From Sialis fuliginosa (taxonomy: Eukaryota; Arthropoda; Insecta; Megaloptera; Sialidae): DNA of 64,000 nt. Positions 62,951 to 64,000 of the stretch are shown piece by piece. A program made the position numbers and the translations under genes. The notes under the pieces were generated by a model. That model worked only from the letters and a program-made list of their open reading frames with translations. It searched no databases and was not told the DNA's origin. Each line of letters starts with the position of its first letter. Position 1 is the first letter of the stretch. Location: assembly GCA_961205875.1 (NCBI GenBank), contig OY540822.1:8992501-9056500 (forward strand), read 5' to 3'.

Positions 62951-63140
62951 AAACATTTTTTTTGAGCGAGTTTTGCTCAAAACTGACATCAGAATGCCAA
63001 TTTTTTTTCTAATCCACTGCATCTCGATTATACTGACATTACGATATGAAAGAATGTCAAAAATTCTTTCAAAATCCACTGCATCTCGTTTATTTTTTAA
63101 AATGGAACGAAAGAGTTTTGGAATTCACCTCCTCAAATGC
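62950..63140 (-). mobile_element. Partial AATTGAGGAGG-family element
   Basis: Shares ATGGAACGAAAGAGTTTTGG, ATTCACCTCCTCAA and AAAATCCACTGCATCTCG with 18583-19239. One end only. Confidence 0.65.
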
Positions 63141-63256
63141 CTACGTCATATGTAATATATGTATATGAAAGCGACAACCTTTCATAGAAATTGTATTATA
63201 TAAAAGAAAGGAGAATTTGAATAAAGTCAATAACTATTAATAAATTATTTAATATA

Positions 63257-64000
63257 CAGGGTGGTCCGGTTTGGGATACAGATATTTTAAGAGCTCATTC
63301 CTTGGTTCATTATGAGTAAAAAATTGTACGGGAAGGTGGGGTCTATCTACAATTCCCACTGAGCTGCAGGATGTTTAAAAACTTCCTTTAGAGTAGTATT
63401 TACAAACAAAGATTATCTTATAACTTCCAAAGTAACGTAACTAGAGCAACCACAATGAGCCAGTTTCATAGGTAATTAACTAACGTATTTTTTGAAAATT
63501 TTTATGAAAATGACATTTTTCCCCAAAAGTACCTATAATACCTATGTGGTATTTTTTATCATTATTTTGGTGTGTCATAATGTTACCTACAAATTCACTA
63601 TACCAAGTTTGGACCTGGGACTTACAGTTTTTCAATTATAAATTTATCTAAATAATCCCCAATGTGACTATTTTGCTACCTACCCTATTAAATAAAACAG
63701 ACATAATATTTTTTTGTTTATAATTACATAATGAGTTTTAAAATTATGTAAGTTAACATTAACAGAAAAATTATGTAATTATAAACAAAAAAATATTATG
63801 TCTGTTTTATTTAATAGGGTAGGTAGCAAAATAGTCACATTGGGGATTATTTAGATAAATTTATAATTGAAAAACTGTAAGACCCAGGTCCAAACTTGGT
63901 ATAGTGAATTTGTAGATAACATTATGACACATCAAAATAATGATAAAAAATACCACATATTATAGGTACTTTTGGAAAAAAAATGTTATTTTTATAAAAA
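63257..64000. mobile_element. Large palindromic element cut by the window edge
   Basis: 63502-63731 is the near-perfect reverse complement of 63771-64000, around a 39-base spacer (centre about 63751). The left flank starts CAGGGTGGTCCGGTTTGGGA at about 63257, a typical TIR-like start after TA. By symmetry the right end should lie near 64245, outside this window. Non-coding as far as visible. Confidence 0.8.

Overview
This is AT-rich eukaryotic DNA from an insect. The evidence is GT-AG introns, three recognisable developmental or cell-cycle genes that match fly orthologues in family and exon logic, and a heavy load of short inverted-repeat transposable elements. I cannot name the order or species from sequence alone. 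No bacterial features, tRNA, rRNA or CRISPR array were seen.

Layout. 1-1121 is a 59-bp hairpin satellite that runs off the left edge. 1290-4510 is a degenerate array built on TATATAAGAACAGCCCTG-like words. 6436-8115 is a terminal-inverted-repeat (TIR) element. Around 10.0 and 10.4 kb are two small exon-like islands of unknown identity. 11594-14476 (+) is greatwall (gwl/MASTL), ten exons, 635 residues. 19887-26800 (-) is the receptor tyrosine phosphatase Ptp69D, sixteen exons, 1449 residues, complete from signal peptide to stop. 34615-46420 (-) holds the last two exons of the TGF-beta-family ligand maverick (mav), separated by a 10.8-kb intron; its signal-peptide exon was not found and probably lies beyond the right edge. 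The rest (27-34 kb, the mav intron, and 46.4-64 kb) is mostly transposable-element sequence: hAT, PIF/Harbinger, mariner and pogo/Tigger remnants, many fold-back MITEs, a retroposed insert with poly(A) and target-site duplication, and a large palindrome cut by the right edge.

The three genes have no shared pathway that the window shows. gwl and Ptp69D are convergent; Ptp69D and mav share the minus strand. gwl is a mitotic kinase acting against PP2A-B55, Ptp69D acts in axon guidance, and mav is a secreted ligand.

I found no convincing new protein system. The most unusual signals are non-coding: the hairpin satellite with a four-unit higher-order period, a recurrent CTTTCTTATACGTA word marking an unnamed repeat family, perfectly datable nested insertions, and a terminal palindrome whose missing end can be predicted.
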